A DNA stretch of 64,000 nt from Enterobacter asburiae (GTDB lineage: Bacteria > Pseudomonadota > Gammaproteobacteria > Enterobacterales > Enterobacteriaceae), in assembly GCA_011754535.1 (NCBI GenBank), contig JAAQVN010000001.1:1-64000 (forward strand), in the 5' to 3' direction. The notes under the pieces were generated by a model. That model was not told the DNA's origin and did not search any database. It worked only from the letters and a program-made list of their open reading frames with translations. The translations under genes were made by a program, and so were the position numbers. Below are positions 42,129 to 50,671 of this stretch, piece after piece. The first letter of the stretch is position 1; every line of letters begins with the position of its first letter.

Positions 42129-42656
42129 ATGAAACAATCCGCCATTATCTGGCCGAACGACTACCTGCCAGGCACTACCGATAACTTTGCATCTAACGAA
42201 ATCATCGTCGCCGGGCTGAGCGCGAAAGAGATCTGGGCGCAGCTCAACGACACCACCCTGTGGCCGTCTTATTACAGCAACGCCGAGGATATCCGTTTCC
42301 ATGACGGCAGCGGCCCGGCGTTGAGTGCTAACGCTCGCTTTCGCTTTACCACCTTTGGCTTTCCGGTTGAGGCGCAGGTAACGGAGTATGTTCCACCTGT
42401 GGACGGTGAAGCCGCGCGTATCGCGTGGCACGGCTGGGTGGAAGGGGATGCGAATTCTCGTCTGGATGTGATCCACGCCTGGCTGTTTGAAGACCTGCCC
42501 GGAAACCGAGTGCGGATTCTGACTCAGGAATCGCAGAAAGGCGCACCAGCGCAGGAACTTGCTCGCGCCGTGCCGAACCCGATGATTAACGGGCATCAGG
42601 AGTGGATCGTCGGGCTGGCGAATGCGGCGATGCAAGAAAAGTTGTCAAATCGTTAA
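42129..42656 (+). CDS. SRPBCC-family protein
   Basis: A 175-residue START/Bet v1-like (polyketide cyclase type) fold. The N-terminal strand and helices NEIIVAGLSAKEIWAQL, the tryptophans in LWPSYYSNAEDI and the C-terminal helix NGHQEWIVGLANAAMQEKL are typical. It probably binds a small hydrophobic ligand; the function is unknown. It is a single gene between yicN and nepI; GAGGTGA precedes the ATG. Confidence 0.82.
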   Translation: MKQSAIIWPNDYLPGTTDNFASNEIIVAGLSAKEIWAQLNDTTLWPSYYSNAEDIRFHDGSGPALSANARFRFTTFGFPVEAQVTEYVPPVDGEAARIAWHGWVEGDANSRLDVIHAWLFEDLPGNRVRILTQESQKGAPAQELARAVPNPMINGHQEWIVGLANAAMQEKLSNR

Positions 42657-42721
42657 ATCCGTCACACTTTTGATGATAAACTGCGCGACTTTTCCGCACG
42701 TTTTTATCTTCAGGTGACGCC

Positions 42722-43912
42722 ATGACAGAACATATCCAGCCCACGACCAGACCGCAGACCAACGAGGTTTCTCGGCCCAACTGGTCGGCGGTTTTCTCCG
42801 TGGCGTTCTGCGTCGCCTGCCTGATTACCGTTGAGTTTCTGCCGGTAAGCCTCCTGACGCCGATGGCGCAGGATCTGGGCATTTCCGAAGGCGTGGCGGG
42901 GCAGTCCGTTACCGTCACCGCCTTCGTGGCGATGTTCGCCAGCCTGTTTATCACCCAGGTGATTGGCACCATCGACCGCCGCAAGGTGGTCATTCTGTTC
43001 AGCGTGCTGCTGACGCTCTCCTGCCTGCTGGTCTCCTTCGCGGAAAGCTTCACCCTGCTGCTGCTCGGTCGCGCCTGCCTGGGGCTGGGGCTCGGCGGCT
43101 TCTGGGCGATGTCGGCCTCGCTGACTATGCGCCTGGTGCCCGCGCGCACGGTGCCAAAAGCGCTTTCCGTTATCTTCGGTGCGGTCTCTATCGCGCTGGT
43201 GATCGCCGCGCCGCTGGGCAGCTTCCTCGGTGGGATTATCGGCTGGCGTAACGTCTTTAACGCCGCGGCGGTGATGGGCCTGCTCTGTATCATTTGGGTG
43301 TGGAAAGCGCTGCCGTCGCTGCCGGGCGAAGCGGCGCACCACAAACAGAACATGTTCAGCCTGCTCAAGCGGCCGGGCGTGCTGGCGGGGATGACCGCGA
43401 TCTTCATGGCCTTTGCCGGGCAGTTTGCCTTCTTCACCTATATCCGCCCGGTGTACATGACCATGGCGGGTTTTGACGTTGACGGCCTGACGCTGGTGCT
43501 GCTGAGCTTCGGTATCGCCAGCTTTGTCGGCACCTCGCTGTCGTCGCAGTTCCTGAAACGCTCCCTGAAGGTGGCGCTGGCGGGCGCGCCGCTGGTGCTG
43601 GCGGCGAGCGCCACGGTGCTGGTGCTGTGGGGCAGCGATAAGTGGGTGGCGTCTGCCATCGCGATTATCTGGGGCTTTGCCTTTGCGCTGGTGCCGGTGG
43701 GCTGGTCGACGTGGATCACCCGCTCTCTGGCCGATCAGGCGGAAAAAGCCGGGTCGATTCAGGTGGCGGTAATCCAGCTGGCGAACACCTGCGGCGCGGC
43801 TATTGGCGGCGTGGCGCTTGACCATCTGGGGCTGACGTCACCGCTGGTGATTTCCGGTACGCTGATGCTGCTGACGGCGCTGCTGGTGGCGGGGAAGGTT
43901 AAGGCGAAGTAG
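42722..43912 (+). CDS. nepI: Purine ribonucleoside exporter NepI (MFS)
   Basis: A 396-residue, 12-span drug:H+ antiporter-type carrier. In E. coli NepI (YicM) exports inosine and guanosine and gives resistance to 6-mercaptopurine. Landmarks are [20 protein letters not shown], the loop [13 protein letters not shown] after the second span, and [31 protein letters not shown] precedes the ATG. Two opposed repeat units follow it. Confidence 0.95.
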   Translation: MTEHIQPTTRPQTNEVSRPNWSAVFSVAFCVACLITVEFLPVSLLTPMAQDLGISEGVAGQSVTVTAFVAMFASLFITQVIGTIDRRKVVILFSVLLTLSCLLVSFAESFTLLLLGRACLGLGLGGFWAMSASLTMRLVPARTVPKALSVIFGAVSIALVIAAPLGSFLGGIIGWRNVFNAAAVMGLLCIIWVWKALPSLPGEAAHHKQNMFSLLKRPGVLAGMTAIFMAFAGQFAFFTYIRPVYMTMAGFDVDGLTLVLLSFGIASFVGTSLSSQFLKRSLKVALAGAPLVLAASATVLVLWGSDKWVASAIAIIWGFAFALVPVGWSTWITRSLADQAEKAGSIQVAVIQLANTCGAAIGGVALDHLGLTSPLVISGTLMLLTALLVAGKVKAK

Positions 43913-43920
43913 TAAATTCC

Positions 43921-44016
43921 CCCCCTCACCCTAACCCTCTCCCCAAAGGGGAGAGGGGACTGCTCGGTACTGTCTTTTCACCCTCGCCCCTTTGGGGAGA
44001 GGGCCGGGGTGAGGGG
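43921..44016. repeat. Paired inverted REP-like units (BIME-like)
   Basis: Two head-to-head units: CCCTCACCC...CCCTCTCCCC-AAA-GGGGAGAGGG (43923-43957) and CACCCTCGCCCC-TTT-GGGGAGAGGGCCGGGGTGAGGGG (43979-44016). Each forms a strong hairpin. The family also occurs at 17014 (split by the IS), 44998 and 45371. They lie between the convergent genes nepI and yicL. Confidence 0.8.
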
Positions 44017-44024
44017 ACATCAGG

Positions 44025-44930
44025 CTACGCCGATGCCTTAATCCTTCTACGCGAATCCATCGAAATCAGCACCACCGACGACACGATCAGCAGCGTGCCC
44101 AGCCAGTCCGGCAGGGTGAACGCCACCCCCAGCAACACCACCGACAGCAGCGCGCTGCTCAGCGGCTCGGCGCAGCTCAGAATGCTCGCCTTCGGTCCGC
44201 CAATCATCTGCGCGCCTTTCAGGTACAGGCTGAACGTCAGCGCCGTGCCAATCACCACCAGATAGAAAAACGCCAGCAGCAGGCCGCCGTCAATCACGAA
44301 AGTGGTGCCGCGCCCGGCGTAGAACGGCGTCAGCATCAATCCGGCAATCAGCATGCTCCAGCCGACAATCGGCAGCGTGCCGTAGCGGGCGATCAGCGTC
44401 GACGGATAGGTCGTATAAAACGCGGCGGCAAACGCCGAGGCGATACCGAAGAACAACGCGGCAGGGGAAATGGAGAGCGAGGTCGGATCGCCGTGGGTCA
44501 CCAGCAGGAAAGTGCCGATCAACGACGTAAAAATCGCTGACAGGACAAATACGCCGGGACGCTTTTTCCGCGCCAGGGCGAACCACGCCACAATGATGGT
44601 CGGTGACAGAAACTGCAGCACGGTAGCGGTCGCCGCGTTGGATTTTTCAATCGTCAGCAGGAAGGTGAGCTGCACGGTGAGCGCGCCGACCAGCGAGAAA
44701 AACAGCAGGCTGAGGGCGTCCTTGCGGTTTTTGATGACCGAGAAAATCTTGTCGCCGTGAACGAAGGAGAGCGTCAGGAGGATCACGCCGGTAAACAGCA
44801 GGCGAACCATGGTCAGGTAAGGCGAAGAAATGTGGCTTTTCTCCATGATGTACTGCGCGCAAACCCCCGAGCTGCCCCATAAAACGGCGGCGATCAGGAC
44901 GTTCAGCATCCCTTTACGTGTGGAACCCAT
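44025..44930 (-). CDS. yicL: YicL, EamA-family permease
   Basis: A 301-residue DMT-superfamily protein with ten hydrophobic spans, nearly identical to E. coli YicL across [20 protein letters not shown] and [20 protein letters not shown]. It is a probable exporter of an unknown metabolite. I chose ATG 44930 ([10 protein letters not shown]), with GGGGAG upstream; the frame extends 24 codons further without a family match. Confidence 0.95.
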   Translation of the reverse strand: MGSTRKGMLNVLIAAVLWGSSGVCAQYIMEKSHISSPYLTMVRLLFTGVILLTLSFVHGDKIFSVIKNRKDALSLLFFSLVGALTVQLTFLLTIEKSNAATATVLQFLSPTIIVAWFALARKKRPGVFVLSAIFTSLIGTFLLVTHGDPTSLSISPAALFFGIASAFAAAFYTTYPSTLIARYGTLPIVGWSMLIAGLMLTPFYAGRGTTFVIDGGLLLAFFYLVVIGTALTFSLYLKGAQMIGGPKASILSCAEPLSSALLSVVLLGVAFTLPDWLGTLLIVSSVVLISMDSRRRIKASA

Positions 44931-44997
44931 GTTCTCCCCTGCTATGTTGTCGTTAATTCGGTCAACAGCATAGCATGGTTGTGTACGGCCTGATGTC

Positions 44998-45470
44998 CTC
45001 ACCCCGGCCCTCTCCCACGGGGCTGAGGAATCCCCAGTAATTTTTAAGCAGAAGCAATAATGTTGTTTCAGAACGAGTTAAAGCTTTCAGCGATGCCCTG
45101 GTCCGGCTGTAAATCGCCGAAGCGTTTCCGTAAGGCCGGGGCGAGGCGCACGGATGCGCCGAGAGGGCGTGGCCTGCAGGGATGCAGGCTCATGCCCGAC
45201 CCGATAGCCTGAAGGAATAAGCTGAGGGCACCGCGAAGCGGCGATTTACCGCCGGGAGCCTGGGTCGCCAGGGCGGTGGCGATTGAGCCGCCCTGGCACG
45301 TTCACCGGTACAGAAATCACAGAGTAGCAAGGAACATAAAGTGAACGGAATGACCACCAGAGCCGTATGTTCCCCCTCACCCCAGCCCTCTCCCTCAAGG
45401 GAGAGGGGGTCGTCCATGCAAACATTATTTTGTGGGGATCCCTCAGCCCACGGGAAGAGGGAGCAAACAC
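44998..45470. mobile_element. Possible MITE-like insertion in a REP-like unit
   Basis: This fills most of the 578-base gap between yicL and the porin operon. The inner element (45022-45446) begins GCTGAGGAATCCCCA and ends TGGGGATCCCTCAG, which are inverted repeats with one mismatch. It is flanked on both sides by CCCACGGG (45014-45021, 45447-45454), an apparent 8-bp duplication. Outside lie the two halves of a REP-like palindrome (CCTCACCCCGGCCCTCTCCC and AAGAGGGAG). A further REP-like copy (CCCTCACCCCAGCCCTCTCC; 45371-45409) is inside. No transposase is encoded; short frames within look non-functional. Confidence 0.5.
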
Positions 45471-45471
45471 T

Positions 45472-45499
45472 AAAAACGGCAACGTTGCGTTGCCGTTTT
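45472..45499 (-). terminator. Terminator of the beta-glucoside operon
   Basis: A 12-bp perfect stem AAAACGGCAACG/CGTTGCCGTTTT with a 3-base loop, followed on the minus strand by a T-run. It lies 10 bases past the porin stop. Confidence 0.88.
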
Positions 45500-45508
45500 G
45501 CTTTTACC

Positions 45509-46888
45509 TTAGAACCACGCCTCCCACATCGCGCCGACGTTGAAGTCGTCGAGCGTTTCGTCTTTGGTATTGTTCACGCGCGCGGTGCGTTCGTTGTCCA
45601 CTTTGCCGCCGGTCACGTAGAAGCGCAGCATCGGGCGGAACTCCGGCCCCATGGCGATAGACATGTTCTGCGACAGGGTCAGCTTCCAGCCCTTGTTGTC
45701 GCCGCCGTTGTCGTAGTCAACGTGCTGCCAGCCTGCTTCCAGCCAGGTGGAGTGAACGTCGTTCCACCAGTGCATCGGGCGCACGATGGCGTTGTAGTTC
45801 TTGCGGTTGTCGGTCTTATCGCGGCTGTTGTCGTAGTCGTGGAAGGCGAGGATGTATTCCACCTGCGTCGCCTGGGTGAATTTGTACAGCCCTTCGAAGC
45901 TGGCGTAGACCGTGGTCAGATCCTCGGTTTTGTTGAACACGCTGTTGTCCGCGTTATCGGAGTAGCGGGCAATCACCTTGTTCACGCCGCTGTCGTTAGT
46001 GTGGCTCAGCACCACGCCGCCCTGCCAGGCGTTCAGACGCTCGTCGCTCTCCACCGCTTTGGAGTCAAAGCCGTAGTTGGCGTACAGCTCCATGTCGATC
46101 GGACCGAGCTTCATGCCGTGGATTTTCGAGGTTGCGGCGTAGTTGCCTTTATCGCCCGTCCCGGAACCGCCGGTACAGGTGATGCGCGACGGGTTGGCTT
46201 CATCTTCCATCACTTCCGGGCTACAGGATTCCACCGCCGCCACGGCGGCCACGTCAAACTGCACGCCGCCGATGTCGAAGTTCTTCACCCCGGCGCCCTG
46301 GCCGTCGTGGTTCATCCAGAAGTAGTCGTTGATGCCCTGCTGCGGACGCTGGTGGAAGTCACGACCGGCCCAGAAATAGGCGTTCGGATTGGAGGCCATA
46401 ATGTTGGTCACCCCCGCGTAGGCTTTTTTCAGGTTAACTTCGTCGCCCCAGTGGTCGATCATCACGTTGATGTCCCAGATGGCGCCGTTGTCACCCTTGA
46501 AGGCCTTGGAGAGCTGGAATTCCCCGCCGTTACCTTCGTTGCCCAGACGACCAATCGCTGACGCGCCGTTGTAGGAGCCATCCACCGCCACGTATTTCTG
46601 ATCGGCGGCCTGGAAGTGCGCGCCGTAGCGGGCGTAGCCGGTAAATTTCACGCCGAACGGGATCGCCATATCCGGGGATTGCGCCGCGCTTTGCGGCTCG
46701 GTCACGATGTCCGCTTTTTTCGCGACTGCCGCATCCATTTTGGCCTGACGCTCCGCCAGGGCTTTATCTACCGCTTTCGCCACAATGGCGTCGATTTGCT
46801 CCTGGGTAAATTCTTGTGCGAGCACGGAAATTGGGCAAAGCGCGGCGATAACCGCCATGGTTAATGGAAGTTTTTTAATCGTATTCAT
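45509..46888 (-). CDS. LamB-family carbohydrate porin
   Basis: Outer-membrane sugar porin, 459 residues. The signal peptide (MNTIKKLPLTMAVIAALCPI...SVLAQ) is followed by an Ala/Lys-rich stretch (QIDAIVAKAVDKALAERQAK) that may form a short coiled coil. The maltoporin-type barrel then starts GVKFTGYARYGAHFQ and ends with aromatic MWEAWF, the barrel-assembly signature. It has the usual YFWAGRDFHQR segment of LamB relatives. It is the last gene of the beta-glucoside PTS operon and probably admits the same sugars, like BglH. Confidence 0.9.
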   Translation of the reverse strand: MNTIKKLPLTMAVIAALCPISVLAQEFTQEQIDAIVAKAVDKALAERQAKMDAAVAKKADIVTEPQSAAQSPDMAIPFGVKFTGYARYGAHFQAADQKYVAVDGSYNGASAIGRLGNEGNGGEFQLSKAFKGDNGAIWDINVMIDHWGDEVNLKKAYAGVTNIMASNPNAYFWAGRDFHQRPQQGINDYFWMNHDGQGAGVKNFDIGGVQFDVAAVAAVESCSPEVMEDEANPSRITCTGGSGTGDKGNYAATSKIHGMKLGPIDMELYANYGFDSKAVESDERLNAWQGGVVLSHTNDSGVNKVIARYSDNADNSVFNKTEDLTTVYASFEGLYKFTQATQVEYILAFHDYDNSRDKTDNRKNYNAIVRPMHWWNDVHSTWLEAGWQHVDYDNGGDNKGWKLTLSQNMSIAMGPEFRPMLRFYVTGGKVDNERTARVNNTKDETLDDFNVGAMWEAWF

Positions 46889-47024
46889 GGTTATCTCAAT
46901 ATAGTTTAATTTTATTCAGACAATAACCATCCCGCTCCGATCTGACAGAGTATGTCGCTATCATCAGAACAAGTGGATCTCTATTTAGGGTACAGAGGTA
47001 TTACAGTAATTATTTCGCCATAGA

Positions 47025-47330
47025 CTATCTCTGATATAAATGAATAATTTCTTCGGACAGTTCACGCGCTAATAAAGAATTCATTAAATGATCCTGCGCG
47101 TGCACCATGATTAACGTCATCGGCTGGCGGCCTTCGCCTGCATCCTGCTCGATCAGTTTGGTCTGCATCTTGTGCGCCTGGCGCGAGTAGCCGTCGGCTT
47201 CGCGCAGCAGGCTTTTGGCCTCGTCAAAGTTGCCCTGACGCGCCGCGTGCAGAGCTTCAAAGCACAGACTGCGTGACTGTCCGGCATTGACGATAATTTC
47301 CATTACGGCTTCTTCTAGTGCGATCATCAT
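47025..47330 (-). CDS. PTS lactose/cellobiose-family EIIA
   Basis: A 101-residue phosphocarrier (CelC/ChbA/LacF type), a helical trimer. The phospho-acceptor His is in IMVHAQDHLMNS (His77 from ATG 47330; a second ATG follows directly). It passes phosphate from HPr to the EIIB encoded in the same operon. It is 2 bases after the GH1 gene. A 136-base gap separates it from the porin. Confidence 0.93.
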   Translation of the reverse strand: MMIALEEAVMEIIVNAGQSRSLCFEALHAARQGNFDEAKSLLREADGYSRQAHKMQTKLIEQDAGEGRQPMTLIMVHAQDHLMNSLLARELSEEIIHLYQR

Positions 47331-47332
47331 TA

Positions 47333-48709
47333 TTACTCTTTTTCAAAACTATTATTTAAGGCGGTGGCGGCAAACCACTCTCCGCTTTTCTTAATGGTGC
47401 GCTGCTGCGTCTCTAAATCGAGCTGGATAAATCCGTAGCGATTTTTATAAGCATTGCACCACGACCAGTTATCAATAAACGTCCACATATGGTAGCCAAG
47501 ACAATTGCACTCTTCGCTAATCCCTTTATGCAGCCATGCTAAATGCTCGGAAATAAACTCAATGCGGTACCGATCGTTAATCTGGCCGTTTTCAATAAAG
47601 CGCTGCTCATTTTCGACGCCCATGCCGTTTTCAGAAATAAAGCAGCGAGGGTTGCCGTAATTGTCGCGCAGGTTAACCAGAATATCGTAAATACCCGGCT
47701 CGTAGATTTCCCAGCCGCGGTACGGGTTCATCTTGCGGCCCGGCATCTCGTAGCTATCAAAGAACCACTCCGGCATAAACGGCGCCTGCGGGTTCACCGC
47801 GCTTTCGCGACACTTTACGCGACGCGGCTGATAGTAGTTCACGCCGAGCAGGTCGATTTTCCCTTCCGCAATCAGAGCGCTGTCTTCCGGCCTGCAGGCA
47901 GGCAGCTGATCGTAAGCCTTCAGCAGCGCCACCAGGTCCGCCGGGTATTCGCCGCGCAGCACCGGGTCGAGGAAGCTGCGGTTAAACATCAGGTCCGCGA
48001 TGTGCGCCGCCTTCACGTCCGCCGGGTTCTGCGAGCGCGGATAGGACGGCGTCAGGTTCAGCACGATGCCAATTTCCCCGGCGTAATGCCCGGCGCGGTA
48101 GGCCTGAACCGCCTTCGCATGGGCCAGCACGGTGTGATACGCCACGGTGGCTGCCCGACGAAAATCCACCACGTTCGGGTAGTGGAAGTCGTACAGATAA
48201 CCGCCTTCCACCGGGACAATCGGCTCGTTGAAGGTAAACCAGTGCAACACGCGATCGCCGAACAGCTCGAAGCAGATCTGCGCATAGCGGGCGTAAGCCT
48301 CCACCACGTCGCGGTTTTCCCAGCCGCCAATCTCCTGCATCGCCATCGGCATGTCGAAATGGAACAGGGTCATAAACGGCGTGATGCCCTGTTCATTCAG
48401 CTCATCAATGACCTGATTGTAAAAATCGACCGCTTCCGGATTCACTTCACCGATACCGTCGGGGATCAGGCGCGCCCAGCTAATCGAGGTGCGAAAGCTG
48501 TTGTGGTTCAGCTGCTTTAACAGCTGAATGTCCGTTTTCCAGTGCTGATAAAACGTGGAGGTCTGCTGCGGCCCCACGCCGTTGTGAAAACGGTTTGGCT
48601 CGCGGGCAAACCAGTAATCCCACGTGGTTTCTCCCTCTCTTGCCCCTTCGGTCTGGAGAGCGGAGCTTGCGCTGCCCCACCAGAAGTTATCGGGAAATGC
48701 GTATTTCAT
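47333..48709 (-). CDS. 6-phospho-beta-glucosidase (GH1)
   Basis: A 458-residue family 1 glycosidase that cleaves phosphorylated beta-glucosides after PTS uptake. The N-terminal signature is FPDNFWWGSASSALQTEG. The acid/base Glu is in WFTFNEPIV and the nucleophile Glu in CFISENGMG. The C-terminal GYHMWTFIDNWSWCNAYKNR with RYGFIQLD is the usual phosphate-binding end. It lies between the EIIC and EIIA genes. Confidence 0.95.
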   Translation of the reverse strand: MKYAFPDNFWWGSASSALQTEGAREGETTWDYWFAREPNRFHNGVGPQQTSTFYQHWKTDIQLLKQLNHNSFRTSISWARLIPDGIGEVNPEAVDFYNQVIDELNEQGITPFMTLFHFDMPMAMQEIGGWENRDVVEAYARYAQICFELFGDRVLHWFTFNEPIVPVEGGYLYDFHYPNVVDFRRAATVAYHTVLAHAKAVQAYRAGHYAGEIGIVLNLTPSYPRSQNPADVKAAHIADLMFNRSFLDPVLRGEYPADLVALLKAYDQLPACRPEDSALIAEGKIDLLGVNYYQPRRVKCRESAVNPQAPFMPEWFFDSYEMPGRKMNPYRGWEIYEPGIYDILVNLRDNYGNPRCFISENGMGVENEQRFIENGQINDRYRIEFISEHLAWLHKGISEECNCLGYHMWTFIDNWSWCNAYKNRYGFIQLDLETQQRTIKKSGEWFAATALNNSFEKE

Positions 48710-48726
48710 GTCCTTTCCTCTTTGAC

Positions 48727-50052
48727 TTAATTACTTGCGGCTTCAGCGGTACCGACGGTTGCCTGGGCTTTCTGCTCTTCGTTTTTCATCAGCGTACGCT
48801 CATAGGCGCGCAGGAACGGCAGGTACATCAGCGCGGACATCACCATACAGACCAGGCACATGATCACCGGACTGAGCGCCCAGTTTGCCGCCCACGAGGC
48901 ACCAATCGGCGCGGGGGTGGTCCACGGGGTCAACGACACAACCTGTGCCAGCCAGCCGAGTTTGGTTGCGCCGTACGCCAGGCAGGCGTTGACCAGCGGA
49001 ACAAACACGAACGGGATAAACAGCATCGGGTTCATGATGATCGGCGCGCCGAACAGAATCGGCTCATTGATGTTAAAGAAGCTCGGCACAATGCCCATTT
49101 TGCCGATGGTGCGCAAATGCGTGGCGCGGCTGCGCAGCAGCAGGAACGCCAGCGGCAGCGTGGAGCCTACGCCGCCAATCAGCAGGTAGTGATCCCAGAA
49201 GCCCTGCAGGTAAACGTGCGGCAGCGCTGCGCCAGCGGCCAGTGCCGCCTGGTTTGCGGAGAGGTTTGCCATCCAGAACGGGTTCATGATGCCGGTGACG
49301 ATCAGCGAGCCGTGGATACCGGCAAACCAGAAGATCTGGCACAGCAGCACGGAGAGCAGAATCGCGGGCAGGGAGTCAGACGCGGACACCAGCGGTTCCA
49401 GCAGGTGCATAATCGCCTGCGGGATAATCATTCCGGTCTGCGCTTCTATGAACAGGTTCAGCGGGTGCAGGGTACCAATCACCACCATCACCGGGATGAG
49501 GATTTCGAACGAGCGCGCCACGCCGGTTGGCACTTCCTTCGGCAGGCGGATGGTCACGTTGTTCTGCTTCAGCCACGCATAGACGCGGGTGGAGTAGATT
49601 GCGGTGATAAGCGCGGTGAAGATGCCCTGGCCGGAGAGATACTGGGTCGAGATTTTGCCGTCGGCATACGGCGCGGCGACCAGCAGGAAGGCCATAAAGG
49701 CCAGCAGGCCGGACATCACCGGGTCGAGGTTAAACTGACGCCCCAGGCTCGCCCCAATCCCCACCGAGATGAAGAAGGTCATCACGCCCATGCTGAGGTT
49801 AAACGGCAGCATCAGCTGTTCGCGGTAGGTCTGGGAGAAATCCAGCCAGCCGCGGGCGAAGCTATTGGTGGTATCCGCCGAGAACGGCGGGAAGATGAAC
49901 ACCAGCATAAACGAGCCGATGATCATAAACGGCAGCGCGGCGGTAAAGCCGTCGCGGATGGCAATCACATACTTTTGCTGACCCAGCTTCGCGGCCAGCG
50001 GGGTAATTGACTGCTCAATCACCGCGACCATGGATTGATATAACGAACTCAT
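48727..50052 (-). CDS. PTS cellobiose-family EIIC permease
   Basis: Inner-membrane translocation subunit (CelB/ChbC type), 441 residues with about ten hydrophobic segments. The substrate-binding loop NINEPILFGAPIIMNP is conserved. It begins MSSLYQSMVAVIEQ and has a charged, Ala/Thr-rich C-terminal tail. Together with the EIIB and EIIA of this operon it forms a complete three-part permease. It is 11 bases after the EIIB gene and 17 before GH1. Confidence 0.95.
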   Translation of the reverse strand: MSSLYQSMVAVIEQSITPLAAKLGQQKYVIAIRDGFTAALPFMIIGSFMLVFIFPPFSADTTNSFARGWLDFSQTYREQLMLPFNLSMGVMTFFISVGIGASLGRQFNLDPVMSGLLAFMAFLLVAAPYADGKISTQYLSGQGIFTALITAIYSTRVYAWLKQNNVTIRLPKEVPTGVARSFEILIPVMVVIGTLHPLNLFIEAQTGMIIPQAIMHLLEPLVSASDSLPAILLSVLLCQIFWFAGIHGSLIVTGIMNPFWMANLSANQAALAAGAALPHVYLQGFWDHYLLIGGVGSTLPLAFLLLRSRATHLRTIGKMGIVPSFFNINEPILFGAPIIMNPMLFIPFVFVPLVNACLAYGATKLGWLAQVVSLTPWTTPAPIGASWAANWALSPVIMCLVCMVMSALMYLPFLRAYERTLMKNEEQKAQATVGTAEAASN

Positions 50053-50063
50053 GTGAACACCTT

Positions 50064-50378
50064 CTAGTGTGCCGCTTTGATGAGCGACAGAGCATAGTCC
50101 AGTACTTTATCGCCACGCTGCATGCCGTAGTCCATCATGTCGATGGGCTGCACCGGAATGCCTTTCGTAGCCGCCTTGTCTGAGAGTGTCTGTAACATGT
50201 ATTTCACTTGCGGTCCGAGAAGTACCACCTGATATTGCGGAAACTGCGTATCAAATTCGGAAACACCGTACGCATCAATCTTTACCGGAACACCACGTTC
50301 TTTCGCGACATCGACCATTTTGCTGACCAACAGGCTGGTGGACATCCCGGCAGAGCAGCACAGCATAATCTTGAACAT
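50064..50378 (-). CDS. PTS cellobiose-family EIIB
   Basis: A 104-residue cytoplasmic phosphotransfer subunit. The active cysteine and P-loop are in MLCCSAGMSTSLLVSKM near the N-terminus. I chose ATG 50378 (MFKIMLCC), with GAGGAT upstream; an in-frame TTG two codons earlier is less likely. It is the first gene of the operon EIIB-EIIC-GH1-EIIA-porin, preceded by candidate LacI operators. Confidence 0.93.
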   Translation of the reverse strand: MFKIMLCCSAGMSTSLLVSKMVDVAKERGVPVKIDAYGVSEFDTQFPQYQVVLLGPQVKYMLQTLSDKAATKGIPVQPIDMMDYGMQRGDKVLDYALSLIKAAH

Positions 50379-50433
50379 CGACAACCATCCTCTAAATGTA
50401 AAAAGTTATTGCGAGGATGATTGGACATGATAC

Positions 50434-50447
50434 GGAAACCGGTTTCC
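50434..50447. promoter_or_regulatory. LacI-type operator 1 (perfect palindrome)
   Basis: GGAAACCGGTTTCC is a 14-bp perfect palindrome with the central CG typical of LacI/GalR-family operators. It lies 56 bases upstream of the EIIB start, in the promoter zone of the PTS operon. Confidence 0.8.
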
Positions 50448-50559
50448 ATTCATAAAAGACAGAAGTGTGACAATCATCAAGATCCCTTACTTATGAGGCT
50501 AATTAACCGGATGTGGGTCACATAATTTGGCTGTATTTGCGTCATTTTGAGTGGAAACG

Positions 50560-50573
50560 GAAAATCGGTTTCC
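50560..50573. promoter_or_regulatory. LacI-type operator 2 (imperfect)
   Basis: GAAAATCGGTTTCC shares the right half and central CG with operator 1. It lies 99 bases upstream of the LacI-family gene, suggesting autoregulation and possible looping, with 126 bases between centres. Another GGAAACGGA half-site lies nearby at about 50583. Confidence 0.65.
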
Positions 50574-50671
50574 ATGAAAAACGGAAACGGATATACTCCG
50601 TTCTGGCTATAATGTGAGCCGTAGCGGTGATGGAATTTGCAGGCGCGAGGTTAGCCTGCCAGGGGAAAGAG

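Noticed and set aside
42710..43825. 371-codon minus-strand frame opposite nepI
   Set aside because: Antisense shadow; no hydrophobic or motif structure of its own.
45190..45417. 75-codon minus-strand frame in the yicL-porin gap
   Set aside because: It starts inside a REP-like palindrome and follows a dispersed intergenic repeat; frames like this are commonly annotated but lack coding signs.
45341..46561. 406-codon plus-strand frame opposite the porin gene
   Set aside because: His/Val/Arg-rich antisense of a porin with signal peptide and barrel signature; it also runs through the repeat-rich gap and the operon terminator.
48595..50010. 471-codon plus-strand frame opposite the EIIC gene
   Set aside because: Arg/Gln/His-rich low-complexity product; the minus-strand EIIC with its NEPILFG motif explains the region.
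50465..50530. Possible CRP site between the EIIB gene and the LacI gene
   Set aside because: TGTGAC and TGGGTCACA fragments are present, but neither has the TGTGA-N6-TCACA spacing.
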